Shown here: positions 28,016 through 35,595 of the stretch, one piece after another
Position numbering within the stretch: position 1 is the first letter of the stretch
How the letters are laid out: the number at the start of each line of letters is the position of its first letter
NCBI RefSeq assembly: GCF_022479115.1
Contig: NZ_CP092497.1
Span: 2,294,001-2,358,000, forward strand
Origin: Amycolatopsis sp. EV170708-02-1
GTDB lineage: Bacteria > Actinomycetota > Actinomycetes > Mycobacteriales > Pseudonocardiaceae
DNA length: 64,000 nucleotides
Direction: 5' to 3'
Made by a program: the position numbers and the translations under genes
The notes under the pieces: model-generated
What the model was told of the DNA's origin: nothing
Seen by the model: only the letters and a program-made list of their open reading frames with translations
Database searches by the model: none

Positions 28016-28030
28016 AGTGGCTGAGCCACT
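28016..28030. promoter_or_regulatory. GntR operator 1 (malonate operon)
   Basis: AGTGGCTGAGCCACT is a perfect 15-bp palindrome lying 50 bp before the transporter start in the divergent promoter region. It is one of two copies of the same TGGCT-N-AGCCA pattern in this gap, with further AGTGG half-sites between. The GntR/FadR-type gene next to it is the obvious candidate binder; this is inferred. Confidence 0.75.
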
Positions 28031-28071
28031 TTCCCTGCGAGTGGCTCACCCTGTCAAGAGATGAGTGGTAA

Positions 28072-28086
28072 ATTGGCTTAGCCACT
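28072..28086. promoter_or_regulatory. GntR operator 2 (upstream of its own gene)
   Basis: ATTGGCTTAGCCACT contains the perfect 11-bp palindrome TGGCT-T-AGCCA and lies 25 bp before the GntR GTG start. It repeats the pattern of the site at 28016-28030, 56 bp away centre to centre. The placement suggests autoregulation and joint control of both divergent promoters. Confidence 0.72.
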
Positions 28087-28110
28087 TGTCCAGTCAAGGG
28101 AGGGGGCCGG

Positions 28111-28815
28111 GTGCCGGAGGCGTTGAGCCGGTTGAACCGGGCGAAGCTCTACGAGCAGGTCGTCGAGCGGATCAAGGCGCACGTCGAGGAGTCCGGCCTG
28201 CACGCGGGAGACAAGCTCCCCAGCGAACGCGACCTCGCCGAGCGGCTCGGGGTCAGCCGCGCGTCGATCAAGCAGGCGATCGTCGTGCTCGAAGTGCAGG
28301 GGCTTCTGGAGTCCCGGCACGGCGGAGGCACCTACCTGCGCAACGATCACCTCGACGTCGAGCCGGTCGACGAACTCGTCGCCCGCCGCAGCCGGCTTCC
28401 GGAAGTGCTCGAAGCCCGTGAAGCGCTGGAGACCAAGCTGGCGGAGCTGGCCGCGCTGCGGCGATCCGACGCGGATCTCGCGGCCATCGACGCGGCACTG
28501 GAGTTCATGAAGTCCGAGATCGAAGACGGCAGGCACGGCGCCGAAGGCGACCGCCGGTTCCACGAAGCGATCACGGCGGCCGCGAACAACGCCCTCCTCG
28601 CCGAGTTCATGCGCTCGATCGACACGCAGATCGCGGAAAGCCGGAACGAGTCGCTTCGGCAACCCGGCAGGCCGTGGCGTTCGCTGAGCCAGCACCGCAG
28701 GATCGCCGAGGCCATCCGAGCCGGCACCCCGAAGGCGGCCGCGAAAGCGATGCGAGAGCACGTGCAGACCGTCAGCAAGGTCCGGCTGCTGACCTGGGAC
28801 CCGCAGGCCGACTAA
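28111..28815 (+). CDS. GntR/FadR-family regulator of the malonate operon
   Basis: Repressor-type regulator of 234 residues. The N-terminal winged helix reads KLYEQVVERIKAHVEESGL, KLPSERDLAERLGVSRASIK and VQGLLESRHGGGTY. The C-terminal all-helical FCD effector domain shows LEAREALETKLAELAA, DRRFHEAI and HRRIAEAI, in which the His and Asp residues normally bind a metal and a carboxylate effector. GTG start with ribosome site GGGAGGGGG. It is divergent from matC. Malonate or malonyl-CoA as effector is inference. Its stop overlaps the convergent TetR gene stop. Confidence 0.92.
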   Translation: MPEALSRLNRAKLYEQVVERIKAHVEESGLHAGDKLPSERDLAERLGVSRASIKQAIVVLEVQGLLESRHGGGTYLRNDHLDVEPVDELVARRSRLPEVLEAREALETKLAELAALRRSDADLAAIDAALEFMKSEIEDGRHGAEGDRRFHEAITAAANNALLAEFMRSIDTQIAESRNESLRQPGRPWRSLSQHRRIAEAIRAGTPKAAAKAMREHVQTVSKVRLLTWDPQAD

Positions 28816-29420
28816 CGCGCGAGCAGGCCTTTCGCGGCGATCTCCGTGGCCACGGTGAGCAGGCGGCGAAGCTGCTTTTTGTCGCGGCGCAAGGCATCCG
28901 GCCGCCAGCCTAGGCTGATGACGCCGTTCCAGGCCGCCCACAGCACCGTGGCGGCCTCGTCGGCGTCGACGTCTCGCAGGTCGCCCGCCGCCATCCCCTC
29001 GCGCAGGGCGCGCACGAGCCGCGAGTTCTGCTCGGCGACCGACCGGGCGAGCCGTTCGGCGAGTTCGTGGCCCGCCGCGTAGCCGCCGGGCTCGCGGGGG
29101 AACGCCAGCATCCGGAAGTAGTCGGGGTTGGCCAGATAGAACGCCAGGTACTCGTCGGCCGCGGCGTAGATCTGCTCGATCGGCGTGCGGCCCGGGACAT
29201 AGGCGCGGTCCATGTACTCGCGGTCGGCCTGGAGCGCGCGTTCCACCACCGCCGCATGCAGGCCCGCCTTCGAACCGAAGTGGTTGTAGAGCGAGCCGAC
29301 CGCGACGTTCGCCCGTTCGGCGATCTGCTCGACGGTGACGTCGTCGACGGGGCGTTCTCGAAAGACCTCGTCCGCCGCGCGCAGGAGCGCGGCGATGGTC
29401 CGTTCCTTGCGCGGGTCCAC
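28812..29420 (-). CDS. TetR-family transcriptional regulator
   Basis: Regulator of 202 residues. N-terminal helix-turn-helix: ALLRAADEVFRERPVDDVTVEQIAERANVAVGSLYNHFGSKAGL. The C-terminal ligand domain is unassigned (DEYLAFYLANPDYFRMLAFP, TVLWAAWNGVISLGWRPD). GTG start at 29420. It is divergent from an alpha/beta hydrolase gene, and the 81-bp gap holds two palindromes that are mirror images of each other, so it probably represses both genes. Confidence 0.9.
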   Translation of the reverse strand: MDPRKERTIAALLRAADEVFRERPVDDVTVEQIAERANVAVGSLYNHFGSKAGLHAAVVERALQADREYMDRAYVPGRTPIEQIYAAADEYLAFYLANPDYFRMLAFPREPGGYAAGHELAERLARSVAEQNSRLVRALREGMAAGDLRDVDADEAATVLWAAWNGVISLGWRPDALRRDKKQLRRLLTVATEIAAKGLLAR

Positions 29421-29435
29421 GCGGTGAGCCTAGCG

Positions 29436-29489
29436 GTTCTTGTAACCGTTGCAAGAACCACGCTACAGTTCTTGCAACGGTTACAAGAA
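29436..29489. promoter_or_regulatory. Paired TetR operators between regulator and hydrolase
   Basis: Two palindromic sites share GTTCTTG/CAAGAAC arms around a 9-bp centre. The first, 29436-29458, has centre TAACCGTTG; the second, 29468-29489, has centre CAACGGTTA, the exact reverse complement, and a last-base mismatch in its right arm. The whole element is therefore a mirrored pair, each half facing one of the divergent genes. This is strong evidence for a local operator; assignment to the adjacent TetR protein is inferred. Confidence 0.82.
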
Positions 29490-29501
29490 AGGGCGGCGGC
29501 C

Positions 29502-30392
29502 ATGACGGACTGGGCGGGTACCGGCTGGCGCGATCCCCGGCTGGGCGCCGTGAAGGAGGCCGAACTCCCCTCGGGGACCGTGCGGTACCACGAGGCCGGG
29601 ACGGGGCCAGTGCTCGTCTTCGTCCACGGCTACCTGGTGAACGCGAATCTCTGGCGAGCGCTCGTCCCGCTGCTCTCCCCCGCTTTCCGCTGTGTCACCC
29701 CGGACTGGCCGCTGGGCGGCCATCTGGTCCCGATGCGGCGGGACGCCGACCTGAGCCCGCCGGGGATGGCCGCCGTGATCGCGCAGTTCCTCGAAGCGCT
29801 CGACCTGACCGACGTCACGCTGATCGGCAACGATTCCGGCGGCGCCTACAGCCAGATCGCCGCCGCGGCGTACCCCGGCCGGATCGCGCGCCTGGTCCTC
29901 AACAGCTGCGAAACCCCGGAGTGCTCCTGGCCGCCAGGGCCCGGCGGATTCGGGCTCCTCAAAGCGACCGCCGCCCATCCGGCGACATATCGGCCGCTCT
30001 ACCAGGTGCTGCGGATCCGCCGCACCTGGCGCTGGCGCAACACTTACGGCTGGCTGGCCAAGTACCCGATCGACGCCAGGGCCATGGAGAGCTTCATCGG
30101 CCCGGTGCTGACCGATCCGGCGATCCGCCACGACGGCCGCAAGGCCATCGGCAGCGTGTCCGCGCGGTACAGCCGCGAGGCGGCGGCCCGCCTCACCGGC
30201 TCCTTCGCCAAGCCGATCCTGCTGGCGTGGGCGGCCGACGATCGCGTGTTCCCGCTCGCCCACGCCCGCCGGTTCGCCGAGCGGCTGGGCGCGCCGTTGA
30301 AGACCATTCCCGACAGCTACGCGTACACGGCCGAAGACCAACCGGCGAAAACCGCCGCCGTGATCACCGAATGGGCGCGGCAGCTTCTTTGA
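29502..30392 (+). CDS. Alpha/beta hydrolase with Asp nucleophile position
   Basis: Hydrolase of 296 residues. The oxyanion region is VLVFVHGYLVNANLWR. The nucleophile elbow reads IGNDSGGAY, which puts Asp rather than Ser at the nucleophile position, as in haloalkane dehalogenases and epoxide hydrolases. The acid is probably in LLAWAADDRVFP. At the position where the catalytic His is expected the sequence is IPDSYAYTAEDQP, with no His. The ATG at 29502 is just downstream of the paired operators. It may be a divergent or altered enzyme; substrate unknown. Confidence 0.85.
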   Translation: MTDWAGTGWRDPRLGAVKEAELPSGTVRYHEAGTGPVLVFVHGYLVNANLWRALVPLLSPAFRCVTPDWPLGGHLVPMRRDADLSPPGMAAVIAQFLEALDLTDVTLIGNDSGGAYSQIAAAAYPGRIARLVLNSCETPECSWPPGPGGFGLLKATAAHPATYRPLYQVLRIRRTWRWRNTYGWLAKYPIDARAMESFIGPVLTDPAIRHDGRKAIGSVSARYSREAAARLTGSFAKPILLAWAADDRVFPLAHARRFAERLGAPLKTIPDSYAYTAEDQPAKTAAVITEWARQLL

Positions 30393-30399
30393 GAGACCG

Positions 30400-30590
30400 G
30401 ACGGCACCCGTGATCAGACGGACGCCACACGTGACTGCATGGACGACACGCGTGACTGCTCGGACGGCACCGGCCCGCGGCCGGTCCGCCGCAAGTCGTC
30501 CACCTGATCACACGTGTCGTCCGCCTGGACACGCGTGTCGTCCGTCTGGACACGCGTGCCGTCCCCGCAGTCACGCGAAACCGCCCGGCT
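30400..30590. repeat. 21-bp-period repeat array (CACGCGTG core) with opposite-facing halves
   Basis: This intergenic stretch between two convergent genes holds right-hand units CACACGTG at 30509 and CACGCGTG at 30530 and 30551, exactly 21 bp apart and followed by TCGTCC or CCGTCC. On the left, related units (GGACG..CACGCGTGACTG) point the other way around a CCGGCCCGCGGCCGG centre near 30470-30484. It probably ends transcription from both sides or is a dispersed palindromic repeat. No gene is seen in it. Confidence 0.75.
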
Positions 30591-30608
30591 GCGGGGACGC
30601 CACTCACG

Positions 30609-31787
30609 TCACGGCGTCAAGACCTTGCCCAACCGCCGCAATCCTTCGGCGATCGTCTCCGGCCCGTGCGCGGCGAACGAGAGCCGCAACGCCGACCGGT
30701 CCGGCTCCCCCACCTGGAACGCCGAGCCCGGCACGAAAGCGACGTCGTGACGCAACGCCTCGGGCAGCAGCCGGTCCGTGTCCGCGCCACCGGGAAGGGT
30801 GACCCAGACGAACATGCCGCCGTCCGGGTCGGTCCATGTCGTTCCCGGCGGGGTGATCGCGGGCAGCTCGGCCATCATCGCGTCACGGCGCACGCGGTAG
30901 GCCGCGCACAGCCGCCGCACATGCGCGTCGAGATCCGCAGTGGCCAGGTACTCGGCCGCGGCCGCCTGATCGACGGTCGAGGTGTGCAGATCGGTCGCCT
31001 GCTTGAGGATCGTGACCCGCCGCAGGAGCTCACCCGGCGCCCGGAACCAGCCCAGCCGCATCCCCGGGGAGATCACCTTCGAGAAGGAGCCGAGGTAGAT
31101 CGTGCGCCCGGCGAGTTCCGGACGGGCCGACAGCGGTTCCTCGCGTTCGCCGCGATACCGGAGCTCGTGGTACGGGTCGTCCTCGACGAGCCAGAACCCG
31201 TGGCGGGCGATCACTTCCGCGAGCGCGCGACGTCGTTCCGGACCGACCGTGCGCCCGGACGGATTCGAGAACGTCGGGACCAGATACAGCAGCGAAGGCC
31301 GTTCCCTGGCCGCGATCTCGTCCAGCGCGACCGGGTCGATCCCTTCCCCGTCACCGGGAACGGGCACTATCCGCGCTTCGGCGAGCTGGAAGCACTGCAG
31401 TGCCGAGAGGTACACCGGTTCTTCCACCAGCACGGTGGCGCCCGGGTCGAGCAACGCGGTGCTCAGCAGTTGCAGGCCCTGCTGCGATCCCGTGGTGATC
31501 AGGAGATCGTCCACAGTGGTCGGAAGCCCGCGGCCGGACAGCCGCCGCGCGAGCAGCTCACGCAGCCGCGGATTCCCTTCGGTGGGCGAATACTGCAAGG
31601 CGCGCCGGGCGGGGCCGTCCGCGAGCGCCCGGTCGAAGGCGGCGCGGAGGCCGTCCACATCGAACAGTTCCGGCGCGGGCATGCCGCCGGCGAACGAGAT
31701 CACGCCCGGACGGGCGGTGAGCGCGAGCAGGTCGCGCACGGGAGAACTGGTGACGCCGTCCATCCGACGGGCGAGAGGAAGAGACAT
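30609..31787 (-). CDS. PLP-dependent aminotransferase (class I, 2-aminoadipate/MocR-type)
   Basis: Fold-type I aminotransferase of 392 residues. It begins with GVISFAGGMPAPELFD, the conserved N-terminal motif of the 2-aminoadipate aminotransferase/LysN group. Further motifs are YSPTEGNPRLRELLA, TGSQQGLQLL, PTFSNPSGRT, EDDPYHELRY and the PLP lysine in GSFSKVISPGMRLGW. The ATG at 31787 has ribosome site GGAG. No helix-turn-helix domain is present, so it is an enzyme, not a MocR regulator. The amino donor is not predictable. Confidence 0.9.
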   Translation of the reverse strand: MSLPLARRMDGVTSSPVRDLLALTARPGVISFAGGMPAPELFDVDGLRAAFDRALADGPARRALQYSPTEGNPRLRELLARRLSGRGLPTTVDDLLITTGSQQGLQLLSTALLDPGATVLVEEPVYLSALQCFQLAEARIVPVPGDGEGIDPVALDEIAARERPSLLYLVPTFSNPSGRTVGPERRRALAEVIARHGFWLVEDDPYHELRYRGEREEPLSARPELAGRTIYLGSFSKVISPGMRLGWFRAPGELLRRVTILKQATDLHTSTVDQAAAAEYLATADLDAHVRRLCAAYRVRRDAMMAELPAITPPGTTWTDPDGGMFVWVTLPGGADTDRLLPEALRHDVAFVPGSAFQVGEPDRSALRLSFAAHGPETIAEGLRRLGKVLTP

Positions 31788-31899
31788 GGAAGCTCCTCGG
31801 GAGAAACGTGCGGCTCCGGTGCAGCAGCCGGGGATCTTCCCGTGCGAGCAAGCAACTGTCGCCACGATAGCAGTTTCCGCCTGCCCTAGGCTGTCGTCC

Positions 31900-32250
31900 G
31901 TGCCACTCGTGGAAATCACCTACGCGCCCCACCTTCCCGAAGCCACACTGCGCGAACTCGGCTCGGTCCTGCCGCATCTCGTGTCCCTCGCGGTCGAATG
32001 CCCGGAGGAGCCTTACGACGGCGACCTCCAGCCGGGCGACGTGGAACTGCGCTTCCGCACGCCGGGACCGTTCGACCGCTTCGGGCTCGACCTCCTGGTC
32101 GAGGTCCGGTCGAAATGGTTCCCCAGCCGCGCGGACAACCGCCAGGAGCGGGTGGACCTGCTGCGCACGAGCATCGAGTCCGCGACCGGGATCGACGACG
32201 TCGGCGTGTATCTCTCGCTGCCCGTCGCGGCTTGGTCGCAGTCGGACTAG
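31900..32250 (+). CDS. Small conserved protein, possible tautomerase-fold
   Basis: Protein of 116 residues from the GTG at 31900 (MPLVEITYAPHLPEATLREL). I do not firmly recognise it. The Pro immediately after the start, the short beta-strand LVEITY, a helix, then LLVEVRSKWFPSRADNRQ and a final VYLSLPVAAW are reminiscent of tautomerase or CHMI-type proteins that use Pro1; this is weak inference. A second GTG at 31909 is possible but would lose Pro2. It diverges from the aminotransferase (gap 112 bp) and overlaps the end of aldO by 4 bp. Confidence 0.7.
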   Translation: MPLVEITYAPHLPEATLRELGSVLPHLVSLAVECPEEPYDGDLQPGDVELRFRTPGPFDRFGLDLLVEVRSKWFPSRADNRQERVDLLRTSIESATGIDDVGVYLSLPVAAWSQSD

Positions 32251-33470
32251 CGCTCCCCGAACACGTGCCGCCGGACGAACGGGCCGCGGAACTTGCCGTC
32301 CGGGTCCAGTTCGGTGGCCAGCGCCCGGAAATCCGCCAGCTTCGGGTAGTCCGCCGCCCGGTGGAAGAGCTTCCCCCAATGCGGCCGGACCTCGAACGGC
32401 GCCAGCCGGTCCTCCATGACGGGCAACAGCGCGCGGACCGCGTCCTCGTCCGGCAGCCAGGTGAAGTGCAGTGCCACCCGGTCGCCGCCGTGGAACGGGC
32501 TGAGCCACAGCTCGTCTCCCGCGACCGTGCGGATCTCCGAGGTGAGCAGGAGCGGTGCCAACCGGTCCCCGATGGCGCGCATCGCCTCCATCGCCGCGAC
32601 CGCGTGCCGGACGGGCACGAAGTACTCGGTCTGCAGCTCGTTCCCGATACTGGGCGTGAAATCCAGGCGGAAATGCGGGATCCGCTCGTGCCACGGCCCC
32701 GGCACCCCGAGCTGCCGCGTGCAGTTGTCCGCCGGGATACCCGCCGCGTGGGCCGGATGCCGCGGCCCGTCCGCCGCCTTCGCGCCGAAGAAGTCCGCCT
32801 CCGGCAGCCCCGGTCCCTTCACCCAGACCTGGTCGACCTCGTCGCGGGCCCAGTTCGTGAACAGGCTGACGCTGTAACCCGCGTCCTGGATCTCGTCGAA
32901 GCGTTCGTACACCGACTCCCAGGGCAGGCCGTCGAAGACGTCCTGTCGGAGGTCGAAGGACGGCACCAGGTCGAGGGTCAGCCGCGTCACCACCCCCAGC
33001 GCGCCGAGCCCGACCACGACCCCTTCGTGCCCGGAGTACGTCTTCACCTCACCGTCGGCGGTGACGAGCTCCAGACCGGACACCGCCGACGCCAGGCTCT
33101 GGTTACGCCGCCCGGAACCGTGGGTCGCCGTCGCCACCGTGCCCGCCACGGTGCAATGAGGCAGTGAAGCGAGGTTGGCCAGCGCGAAACCGGCCGCGTG
33201 CACCTGCACGGCGATGTCGCCGTAGCGGGCCGCCGCGGGCACCGTGACCGTCGCCGACTCCGGGTCGAGGACGACCTCCGTGCCGAGCGCGGACAAGTCG
33301 AGCAGGACACCACCCGGACAGTCCGCGATGTCGTTGAAACAGTGCCTGCTGCCGAGAGCCTTGACCGCGTCCGCCCGGGCGACCGCTTCCTGGACCTCGT
33401 CGAGGCCGCGCGGGCGGAGGATCCGTTCCGCTTCGTAGGTCCGATTACCCGCCCAGTTCGTCTCGCGCAC
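32247..33470 (-). CDS. aldO: Alditol oxidase (FAD-linked)
   Basis: Covalently flavinylated VAO-family oxidase turning xylitol, sorbitol or similar polyols into aldoses with release of hydrogen peroxide. It has 407 residues and matches Streptomyces AldO throughout: TNWAGNRTYEAERILRP, GSRHCFNDIA (the His that links FAD), ASLPHCTVAGTVATATHGSG, GVPGPWHERIPHFRLDFTPS and RPHWGKLFH near the active site, ending LDPDGKFRGPFVRRHVFG. The GTG at 33470 was chosen at the family start VRETNWAG. Transcribed alone, convergent with the small gene. Confidence 0.92.
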   Translation of the reverse strand: MRETNWAGNRTYEAERILRPRGLDEVQEAVARADAVKALGSRHCFNDIADCPGGVLLDLSALGTEVVLDPESATVTVPAAARYGDIAVQVHAAGFALANLASLPHCTVAGTVATATHGSGRRNQSLASAVSGLELVTADGEVKTYSGHEGVVVGLGALGVVTRLTLDLVPSFDLRQDVFDGLPWESVYERFDEIQDAGYSVSLFTNWARDEVDQVWVKGPGLPEADFFGAKAADGPRHPAHAAGIPADNCTRQLGVPGPWHERIPHFRLDFTPSIGNELQTEYFVPVRHAVAAMEAMRAIGDRLAPLLLTSEIRTVAGDELWLSPFHGGDRVALHFTWLPDEDAVRALLPVMEDRLAPFEVRPHWGKLFHRAADYPKLADFRALATELDPDGKFRGPFVRRHVFGER

Positions 33471-33544
33471 CGGGCCCAGCCTAGATTGCGGACGTCGGCT
33501 CCACACCGAGGAGGTTCGCGCTGACCGGCATTCCCGGCGAGACG

Positions 33545-34780
33545 ATGTCCATCGCGCTCCTGCTGATCGTCCTGGCCTTCGCGGTGATCCGGCCACGCGG
33601 TCTCCCGGAGGCGGTCGCCGCCGTCCCCGCCGCCGCGATCGTGCTGGCGGCCGGGGCGATCTCGTTCCCCGACGCCCTCGACGAGGTCACCAGGCTCGCC
33701 CCGGTCGTCGGTTTCCTCGCCGCGGTACTGGTCCTGGCCAAACTGTGCGACGACGAAGGGCTGTTCCAGGCGGCGGGAACGCTCATGGCGCGGTTCAGCC
33801 GGGGAAGGCCGCGGCGCCTGCTGCCCGCGGTGTTCGCGGTCGCGGCGGCGGTCACGGTGGTGCTCAGCCTGGACGCCACCGTCGTCCTGCTGACCCCCGT
33901 CGTGTTCGCCACCGCCGCGCGGATGGGCGCGCGGGCCAAACCGCACGCCTACGCCTGCACGCATCTGGCGAACTCGGCCTCGTTGCTGCTGCCGGTGTCC
34001 AATCTGACCAATCTGCTCGCCGTCGCCGCGACCGGGATCTCGTTCCTGCGGTTCACCGCGCTGATGACCTTGCCCTGGCTCGCGGCGGTCCTCACCGAAT
34101 ACGTGGTGTTCCGCCGGTTCTTCGCCGCCGACCTGGCGGCCCGGCCGCGGGGCGGGAAGGTGGTCCCCGCCGGGAAGGTGCCGGCGTTCGTCCTGGTCGT
34201 GCTCGGCCTGACGCTGGCAGGCTTCGTGCTCACGTCGCTGCTGGACGTCAGTCCCGCGTGGGCCGCGTTCGCCGGCGCCGCCGTCCTGGCCTGCCGCGCC
34301 CTCGTGCGGCGGCGGACCTCCCCCGCCGCGATCGTCCGCTCGGCGAGCCTCCCCTTCGTCGCTTTCGTGCTCGCGCTGGCGATCGTGGTCCGCGCCGTGG
34401 TCGACAATGGACTCGACGAGGCGCTCGGCCATCTCGTGCCGACGTCGACCTCCTTCGCCGCCCTGCTCGGCGCCGCCGCGGTCGCGGCCGTACTCGCCAA
34501 CCTGATCAACAACCTGCCCGCGGTGCTCGTGCTGCTGCCGCTGGCCACCCCGGGCGGGACACCGGTGGTGCTGGCCGTGCTGATCGGGGTCAACCTCGGC
34601 CCGAATCTCACCTACGTCGGCTCGCTGGCCACGTTGTTGTGGCGGCGGATCCTGCACCGGCACGACGCCCGGCCCGATCTGGGCGAATTCACCCGGCTCG
34701 GGTTGCTCACCGTTCCGGCGTCCATCGTGCTCGCCGTCGCCGGCCTGTGGCTCGGGCTCGCCCTGACTTCCACTCAGTGA
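33545..34780 (+). CDS. ArsB/NhaD-type (SLC13-like) membrane transporter
   Basis: Integral membrane protein of 411 residues with about 11 helices. Motifs of the ion-transporter superfamily are visible: LAPVVGFLAAVLVLAKLCDDEG, LSLDATVVLLTPVVFATA, NSASLLLPVSNLTNLL and NLINNLPAVLVLLPLA (the repeated N-x-P elements of ArsB and CitMHS carriers). It could be an arsenite pump or an anion carrier. No arsR or arsC lies nearby, so arsenic transport is not supported by context. The IclR operator copy at 34767-34780 covers its last codons. Confidence 0.85.
   Translation: MSIALLLIVLAFAVIRPRGLPEAVAAVPAAAIVLAAGAISFPDALDEVTRLAPVVGFLAAVLVLAKLCDDEGLFQAAGTLMARFSRGRPRRLLPAVFAVAAAVTVVLSLDATVVLLTPVVFATAARMGARAKPHAYACTHLANSASLLLPVSNLTNLLAVAATGISFLRFTALMTLPWLAAVLTEYVVFRRFFAADLAARPRGGKVVPAGKVPAFVLVVLGLTLAGFVLTSLLDVSPAWAAFAGAAVLACRALVRRRTSPAAIVRSASLPFVAFVLALAIVVRAVVDNGLDEALGHLVPTSTSFAALLGAAAVAAVLANLINNLPAVLVLLPLATPGGTPVVLAVLIGVNLGPNLTYVGSLATLLWRRILHRHDARPDLGEFTRLGLLTVPASIVLAVAGLWLGLALTSTQ
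34767..34780. promoter_or_regulatory. IclR operator copy 1, before the iclR-type gene
   Basis: CTTCCACTCAGTGA, 13 bp before the ATG of the IclR-family gene and inside the last codons of the transporter gene. Its exact reverse complement occurs at 35540-35553 before pobA. Two identical 14-mers in front of a regulator and its likely target are good evidence for a shared operator; binding is inferred. Confidence 0.75.
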
Positions 34781-34792
34781 GAACATGGACGA

Positions 34793-35563
34793 ATGCCCGG
34801 CAATCTGTCCACGCCCGGCGCCGGTGTCGTCTCGCGGGCGTTCGCGCTGCTCGGCGCCTTCGACGTCGACCATCGTGAGCTGTCGCTGACCGAACTCGCG
34901 AGCCGGGCCGGCCTGCCGCTGCCCACCGCGCACCGGCTCGCCCGCGAGCTCGTGGGCCTGGGCGCGCTGGAGCGACGCGATGATCGCTATGCCGTCGGCA
35001 GGCGGCTGTGGGACCTCGGACTGCTCGCCCCCGTCCAGTTCGGACTGCGGCAGATCGCCGCTCCGTTCCTCCAGGATCTCTACGGCGCGACCGGCGCCAC
35101 CGTGCACCTCGGCGAGCGGGACGGCGACCAGGTGCTCTACCTCGACCGGCTGTCCGGGAACGCGTCCGTACCGGTCGTCAGCCGGATCGGCGGACGGCTG
35201 CCGCTGCACGCCACCGGCGTCGGGAAGGTCCTGCTGGCCTGGGCGCCGGAGGACGTCCAGCGTCAGGTGCTCACCTCGCTGACCCGCGTCACGCCCTACA
35301 CCGTCACCCAGCCCGGGCGCCTGCGGGAACAGCTGCGGCGTGTCCGCCGGGAGGGCTACGCGCAGACCGTCGAGGAGATGAGCCGGGGCGCGTGTTCGGT
35401 GGCCGTCCCGGTCCGCCCGTCCGGTGGCGAGGTCGTCGCGGCACTCGGCCTGGTCGTCCCGGATCTGAGCCGCGGCAAGGCGCGGCTGGTCTCCGCGCTC
35501 CAGGTCGCGGCCGCCGGGATCGGCCGGAGCCTGCGGGTTTCACTGAGTGGAAGCGAACGCTAG
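34793..35563 (+). CDS. IclR-family regulator (probable PobR/PcaR-type)
   Basis: Regulator of 256 residues. The N-terminal winged helix reads VVSRAFALLGAFDVDHRELSL, LTELASRAGLPLPTAHRLARELV and RYAVGRRLWDLG. The effector domain has GATVHLGERDGDQVLYLDRL, LHATGVGKVLLA and the C-terminal GACSVAVPV, as in aromatic-acid sensing members. The gene stops 33 bp before pobA and runs in the same direction. A 14-bp operator copy lies upstream of it and another within its 3' end, supporting control of itself and pobA, probably in response to 4-hydroxybenzoate. Confidence 0.9.
   Translation: MPGNLSTPGAGVVSRAFALLGAFDVDHRELSLTELASRAGLPLPTAHRLARELVGLGALERRDDRYAVGRRLWDLGLLAPVQFGLRQIAAPFLQDLYGATGATVHLGERDGDQVLYLDRLSGNASVPVVSRIGGRLPLHATGVGKVLLAWAPEDVQRQVLTSLTRVTPYTVTQPGRLREQLRRVRREGYAQTVEEMSRGACSVAVPVRPSGGEVVAALGLVVPDLSRGKARLVSALQVAAAGIGRSLRVSLSGSER
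35540..35553. promoter_or_regulatory. IclR operator copy 2, before pobA
   Basis: TCACTGAGTGGAAG lies inside the final codons of the IclR gene, 43 bp before the pobA ATG. It is the exact reverse complement of the site at 34767-34780. The position fits activation or repression of a pobA promoter sitting in the short gap. Confidence 0.75.
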
Positions 35564-35595
35564 GACTTCGGCCGCCACGCGACCAGACTCCGGTC

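Noticed and set aside
33545..34780. Arsenite efflux determinant
   Set aside because: The protein is ArsB-like in fold, but no ArsR, ArsC or ArsA gene is near and the family includes other anion carriers.
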